A stretch of 64,000 bases of DNA from Scolanthus callimorphus. Lineage: Eukaryota; Cnidaria; Anthozoa; Actiniaria; Edwardsiidae. This document shows positions 58,749-64,000 of this stretch, one piece after another. The notes beneath the pieces were generated by a model, which was not told the origin of the DNA, searched no databases, and saw only the letters and a program-made list of their open reading frames with translations. A program made the position numbers and the translations under genes. Positions within the stretch are counted from its first letter, which is position 1. Every line of letters starts with the position of its first letter. The DNA lies in assembly GCA_033964015.1 (NCBI GenBank), contig CM066924.1, forward strand, positions 1,612,001-1,676,000, given 5' to 3'.

Positions 58749-59489
58749 TAATCCGACATGTTTAGTGGCCATGCAAGCAAATAACTTACGCGAGAAGACA
58801 TTCATTCGTCACTTGCCACAAAGACAAAATAAGTTTGCGAAAAGGAAATGAAAAACTCTTGGCAAATGATACACTTGACTGAATCAATGACAAACAAAAC
58901 GACAAATGGGAATTGTTAATATATGTTGGAAATGGAGACCAATGTTCAAAACAAGAATTTCATAAAATAGGGAAGGCTATCTATTATCGTGACATATGGC
59001 TCTGTGCTATAAAACGGGCCAAAGTTATATACGAAGGCTGCTAAAAGCTTGAAATGCAAATATCAGAAATTATACTTAGGCCTACGGCAAACGTCGGGCC
59101 AGAGTCGCGCCGTTCCAATCCGAAACAATTGCTGGCTTGCACGTGACGTCATTGGCAGCCATGTTGGTGTACAGGAACGAAAGAAAGTTCAGTTGTTGCT
59201 CTTTGTTCTGTACACCAACATGGCCGCCGCGCTTTTGTGATTTTATTCCCATAGGAATGAGTGCAATCCAAGAATACTAAGCATTTGTGAAGCGGCATCC
59301 TTTGAAAAAGAAAAGGTTGGACAGAAGAAGAGCGACTGAGGTTCGACGTTTGCCGTAGGCCTTAAATAAATAATTGTACTTTGATTCAGTATTTAATGTT
59401 TAATTTGATAAATTTTACAGTGCAGTTCCGTTGATATGTGTTACTTGTAATAGCCGTTTCGCGCGCGCTGTGAATTTTGATTTCGCTGT
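58749..59489. other. Spacer with one imperfect inverted repeat
   Basis: TTAGGCCTACGGCAAACGTC near 59080 is mirrored by GACGTTTGCCGTAGGCCTTA near 59344, and GCAGCCATGTTGGTGTACA near 59156 by TGTACACCAACATGGC near 59208. This is a fold-back element of about 290 bp. No gene is recognised. Confidence 0.6.
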
Positions 59490-59650
59490 TCCGGCAGTCA
59501 AACCATCTAAAGCGGTTAGCCAATTAGGTCCTTGCCCTGTTTCACCTAGTGCAGTTAACGGGATTTTCGTCGCGACAGAAAGCCAGTTGACTGCACTAGG
59601 CGAAACAAGGCAAGGACCTGATTGGCTTAGATTATTTGACTGTCGGAACA
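59490..59650. mobile_element. Fold-back MITE, GCCAATTAGG ends, copy 2
   Basis: TTAGCCAATTAGGTCCTTGC and CCTAGTGCAGTTAAC are mirrored by GTTGACTGCACTAGG and GCAAGGACCTGATTGGCTTA. Same family as 21088-21250. GTTCCGGCAGTCAAA/TTTGACTGTCGGAAC extend the arms outward. Confidence 0.7.
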
Positions 59651-59822
59651 GAAAAATGCACAGGGCGAAACTGCGACTTTTATTTTTTAGCTGCAATGGA
59701 GAAATGTGATAAAATGATTTCTTCCAAACGATCATCGAATGTGTTCGCATACACTCTTGATGTAATTCAATAAAGCATACTATTAAGACCGATCTAGAGA
59801 CGTCTTCTTGTTTGTTCCTGAG

Positions 59823-60070
59823 AAATAGCGCTGCGCACAACTGACTCCAGACTTATTAAAAAGTCAGACCAGCAAATACGTTTCTCCCATTTTCTCAGTT
59901 TTCTCTCTTAAGAACGATACAAAATGAATTGGTAAACTGGTAGTTCCACTCATTATAGCAGAGCTTGTATGTACTCCTACCTTGGCTCGTATTTCGAGCG
60001 CGATCCTACTGAATGGGATTTGTCTGAGTCTCGTGATCTTATTTTAGAATCTGTGCGTAGCGCTATTATC
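59823..60070. mobile_element. MITE with AATAGCGCTGCGCACA ends
   Basis: AATAGCGCTGCGCACA at the left is mirrored by TGTGCGTAGCGCTATT at the right. The interior matches, in reverse, parts of 31985-32625. Confidence 0.65.
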
Positions 60071-60467
60071 GCCATCAGTTGGTAGCAACTTTAGACGTTG
60101 AAACTCGTGACAGCTTTAAAGGGTTTTTAAAACAAGCCAAGTCTAGGAAGGAAACTGGACAGTCCTTGAGGATTTTTTTTCTTATCCCCTTATCATCCTT
60201 TACGTTATTCCTTTTCAAAATAGTCTCGTCTATGAATTGGGTATGGCGTTGTTTATCACGGCTAGTTCACGTTATGGACGCGCAGAAACGTTCTTGGCTC
60301 AGTCGTACCAGTGTCATCAGAAATCAAGAAGTTGCTTTCCATTGCATTCAAGTAAAACTTTAAAAACACTATAAACACTTTGTAACAGAAAAAGCAAAAT
60401 CAAATCACGTTTTGAAACTCACAGGGCGAAACAACAGTTATGGCAATAACAATAGAGCCATATTTAA

Positions 60468-60655
60468 GCATTAGAGCACAAACTTTCTTTGAATTTATCG
60501 GCGCAATAGAGCACGCGTGATTTTGGGAGAGACAGGAGAACGTTGTGAAATCACGAGCCGCAGGCGAGTGATTTTAAAATGTTTCGAGAGTCTCTCCCAA
60601 CATCATCAAGAGCTCAAATTTACCGAGAAAGTCATAGGAAGTTGTGCTCTAATAC
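60468..60655. mobile_element. Fold-back MITE, TTAGAGCACAACTTC type ends
   Basis: ATTAGAGCACAAACTTTC, AATTTATCGG and GGGAGAGAC are mirrored by GTCTCTCCC, CAAATTTACCGAG and GGAAGTTGTGCTCTAAT. Confidence 0.65.
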
Positions 60656-61261
60656 TTTTATGATATAGCGGGGAGAACCATTACTTTATTGGTGAAATAG
60701 AGCATAGATTTGGACCAATCAGAACGCGCGTTATATCGTAGCTAAAAATAATAGATCCATCATTATCGATGTGTGACATTGTGCCATATTATGACTATAT
60801 ACTAGAGAGCTCCAACAATATTTCTCAAAATTGTTTTCCCATATTATTGATCTTAACCTTAACCTTGAACAGTTGAACGGCTAGTAGTACGAGGGTACCT
60901 GCTAAGATGTATCAACAACAACAACAAATATCTTTATTACATACCAAAGTGAACATTGTAATAAAATGAAAAAAAAACATGCGTTTGATGTGATGCTTCC
61001 TAGAAAATAACTAAAAAGCTAATCGAGCTAGAACAGCGGGGGTATAGTGATTAAATGAAAACGTCAGACGAGACGCAAATAGAAACACGAACACAAAAAT
61101 AAATACAATAAAGAGAAAACAGGACAAAAAAAAACCTTTAAGTCAGTGATGAAAGAGAAAGCGAAATGGAAGAGACTAATATATGAATTTAGAAAATAAA
61201 TATATATTTTTTGGATAAATTTAGAATGGAGGCTAAGGTTACTGCACGGTCGTTTAAGTTA

Positions 61262-61372
61262 GAGTTAATTACCGAGATTCGAGGCAATAACCCCAATACA
61301 TCCCAAGGGCCGTAGGCCCGAGGGATGTATTGGGATTATTGCCGAGAATCAAGGTAATTAACGGACTTAGTT
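61262..61372. repeat. Hairpin-forming inverted repeat
   Basis: TTAATTACCGAGATTCGAGG with CAATACATCCC pairs with GGGATGTATTGGG and CCGAGAATCAAGGTAATTAA across a short GGGCCGTAGGCCC centre. Arms are about 45 bp. Confidence 0.75.
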
Positions 61373-62700
61373 TACAGTTGACAAGGTTTTCAGAAAACAG
61401 GGACAAATAAAATGCATTCTTCTCATTGAATTTAACAGTTTTGAAAAGGAGTACAGTTTACAATTGAAAAAGATAGCGGATTCCAATAGGAACTATTGTT
61501 AGTTATTTAGCTGCTTTCATAGAAGTGGGTTCCCCAGAGAAACTTATTGCAATTAATTTTTACCATGCACAATAAAGTTGTGTTGCTGAAGAAATGAATG
61601 ACAACTTTTATTCAACCATGATTGACAAAGGTTTCCAAACACGAATTACGTCTTTTGTTTTCGTACAACAGCCAGTCCATCAATCAAGCGGCCTTTTGTA
61701 AAAGCGCAACTCATTTAAGCGCTGTTATTTTGGTCGGTACGTAGCTGCTTAAAGCTCCTCTCTGGTTGGATAATACAACAATACCCTATACCTCAACACA
61801 AAGAACGAGGATAATAGACTAGAGACAAAAGAACTCCTTTGTAGAACGAAAATAATAGAGACAAAAGCAACTACGTCCTTACTGGTTATTTTCATTTGTA
61901 CCACGCCCTGACAGCTAACAGCTACTACAGATCAATTTGCATAACGTTGTGTCTAGCAAAACGGATGGAACTGGTTCAAGATGGAGAAACTGAAGGCAAG
62001 TTTCAGGTATTTTGCGCTCGTTGGTTGCTCTCTACGATTAGATATGCAATTAACCTGGTCATGATTTTATCTGTATTTTCAGGTTTACGTCTTAAACACA
62101 CTCTATGGGCAATGAGACCAAGCAAGTAGACTGGACAAACGCTTCTCAATGGTTCAAGTGAAGGCGTTCTCGGAAATCGTGTTTTGTGGCGTTCAACGGG
62201 ATTCGCATAAAGGATATTTAGGAGCAAATATTGGTTATAGACAGACAGTCAGCATAGATGCATAAACTGAGATTATTGGATGTTTTTTTCTCGGGGTAAG
62301 TGTATGGATTTGAATTCACTAGTTAAATGTTTGGGTTGATAATTGAATTAGTCATTGTGAAAGGGGCAACTGTCATGGTCTATCATGAATTTAGTCTAAC
62401 TTGGGGTCATTTTAAGTAGCTTAAATGCAGTCAAACTCCTACAAATCAACCAATAATGGTCTACGTTTTTTAACTAACCTTTCAGCTGCTAGATCAATAC
62501 AAATTTGGAGTATTTTCGTGTATAATCGAGCGGATGGAATTGGATTGCTAATTGGCATTTTTGATTTTCGAACAGGCTGTGAACAAGTTTCTTTTTCTTT
62601 TTAAGACTAATTTGAAACAGGATATAGGTTCGGAGTTGTTTCTGTAGAACAGTTGTCTAATTTTAAAACATTTTGATGAAACAAACGTGACAGTGCCCCT
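61373..62700. other. No recognised gene
   Basis: Only short ORFs without known domains. No clear repeat boundary was found. Confidence 0.35.
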
Positions 62701-62711
62701 TGAAGTCTTGG

Positions 62712-62906
62712 TAAAAATGCCTTATTGTGTGGTTCCAGAAATTATCCATAGGAAGGATAATAGGAAAGGATATATTTTCCATACAAATACTGTATTTTTC
62801 TTCGGGAATTCCAGAGAGGTGGGGAGGGGGGGGAAGGGGGGGGGTCACTTTTCAACACTCTTCAGGGGGGGAGGATATTTTCTGGAACCACACATTATTG
62901 ATTTGG
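62712..62906. mobile_element. MITE with GTGTGGTTCCAGAAATTATC ends
   Basis: GTGTGGTTCCAGAAATTATC is mirrored by GATATTTTCTGGAACCACAC. G runs occupy the right half. Directly behind it, GAATCCATAATAAGCCATTTA-type units recur in both directions to about 63030. Confidence 0.65.
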
Positions 62907-63307
62907 TAAGTAAATGGCTTATTATGGATTAATAGGTAAATAACTAGATATTTACCTATGAATCCATAATAAGCCATTTATTTACCTATGAATCCATAAT
63001 GAGCAATATATTTACCTATAAATTCAATTCAATTCTATTGATCAACCCCAACCTTTCCTGGAGAATTCAAATCCCTCCCCGACTTTTAGTTTGTTGAGAG
63101 CCATTATCCGAGTTAATTCCCTACGAATAACAATGGAAACCGCGTCAACTGTAAACTAAGAGGAAATATTGACAGGTGATCAATCAGCCTCATTTAGAGC
63201 GCGTTTAGCACGTTTGTGTCCGCGCACGTAATAAGAAAGGAAAACAGAAAACACGAATGTTGGAAAGTAGTGAGGTAGTGTTTTCGAGGATGTAATAACG
63301 TTCACAG

Positions 63308-63772
63308 TTAAAGGGGCACTCGCACGCTTGCTTGACCAGCAAATAATAATCGCAATCCAATTCCATCCTCTTGATAATAAAGCCTGGTGCACACTTGCGA
63401 GATAACGACATAAGAAAAATGTCACGCCAACAAAATTTAGTGGTTTCAAGAAGTTGAAGTCGTCAAAAAATAACATAAGATTGCTTTGGTGAAGTAATCT
63501 AATGAAGATCCATGAAAATATTGATTGTTTCAATTATTTTTCCGTACTTTTTTCGTTGCAACATAACGTCCTTATGTCGTTATGTCGCTAGTGTGCACCG
63601 GGCTTAATAGATAAAAACACTATAGATTTGTATCGATTTAACAGTTGAAAGGTCATTTAACAAACCTGGACTGTTATTTTGGTTTACCACGGTAAACTTA
63701 CATGTATTTTTGTTGATTAGAATAGACTTATACTTTGACAGGTTGTACAAAAAGCGTGCGAGTGCTACTTGA
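63308..63772. mobile_element. MITE with TTAAAGGGGCACTCGCACGC ends, split by a Harbinger-like MITE
   Basis: TTAAAGGGGCACTCGCACGC at the left is mirrored by AAGCGTGCGAGTGCTACTT at the right. AATCGCAATCCAATTCCATC near 63349 matches the complement of 7544-7797. The element at 63381-63604 interrupts it. Confidence 0.7.
63381..63604 (+). mobile_element. Harbinger-like MITE, copy 3, TAA target duplication
   Basis: Same ends and interior as 41867-42093, same orientation. TAA flanks it at 63378-63380 and 63605-63607. Inserted into the older element at 63308-63772. Confidence 0.85.
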
Positions 63773-64000
63773 AGCCTCAGTTTACACTGTTTTCAACAGC
63801 GAACATACGCGTGCACAACGACAATAAAGCCTTTCTTGTTTGAAGCTGCATGAAGATCGACTTCGTAAAATCTCCAAATTTGTAACGCAGTAAAATATTT
63901 ATGCCTCGGGTTACCTGTGTCGCAACGCGCGCGCCAAATTGGCGGGAAACTTCAGGCGGGATTCTTTCAGCCAATCAGAAACGTCCCTCGCAAAGATTGT

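Overview
The window is animal nuclear DNA, most likely from an anthozoan cnidarian (stony coral or sea anemone). Three things point there. Two housekeeping genes have many small exons. The DNA is AT-rich and crowded with short inverted-repeat elements and homopolymer G/C runs. A secreted-peptide cluster shows cnidarian-style precursor processing (acidic residue-Gln at the peptide N-terminus, dibasic site at the C-terminus). The species assignment is inference.

Left part (1-7.05 kb): two divergent housekeeping genes. The 5' part of nuclear cap-binding protein 1 (NCBP1/CBP80) lies on the minus strand, with eight exons recognisable by their match to the vertebrate protein, and runs off the left edge. 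Head to head with it, 183 bp between start codons, is the complete gene for mitochondrial ribosomal protein uS11m (MRPS11) in seven exons. A tRNA-like Pol III unit sits in an MRPS11 intron. Centre-left (10.76-23.8 kb): a nine-exon plus-strand gene that I tentatively assign to the LAS2 (C18orf54) family.

Right part (39.8-58.8 kb): three plus-strand genes for secreted peptide precursors built on the octapeptide CPPGVWGC. The first is intact, with eleven motif copies. The second is a recent duplicate 13.3 kb away, broken by three single-base deletions whose sum restores the frame. The third is a diverged relative with one motif, CPPGVWVC. The predicted product is a disulfide-closed octapeptide ring, often carrying an N-terminal pyroglutamate. 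It resembles the PPGLW core of cnidarian GLWamides, with cysteine brackets in place of C-terminal amidation. This cluster is the strongest candidate for an undescribed system here.

Most of the remaining sequence is non-autonomous DNA transposons (MITE-like), fold-back elements, two tRNA-derived SINE copies, a satellite array and two minisatellites. Several insertions are nested so clearly that their order can be read. One family shows 3-bp TWA target duplications (Harbinger-like), another a 9-bp duplication (Mutator-like). No transposase or reverse transcriptase reading frame was recognised.

Three otherwise conserved genes and the second peptide gene contain single-base frame breaks, mostly in short homopolymers. 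This pattern suggests uncorrected consensus errors, so frame-based pseudogene calls in this window need care. Family assignments rest on remembered protein sequences, with no database search.
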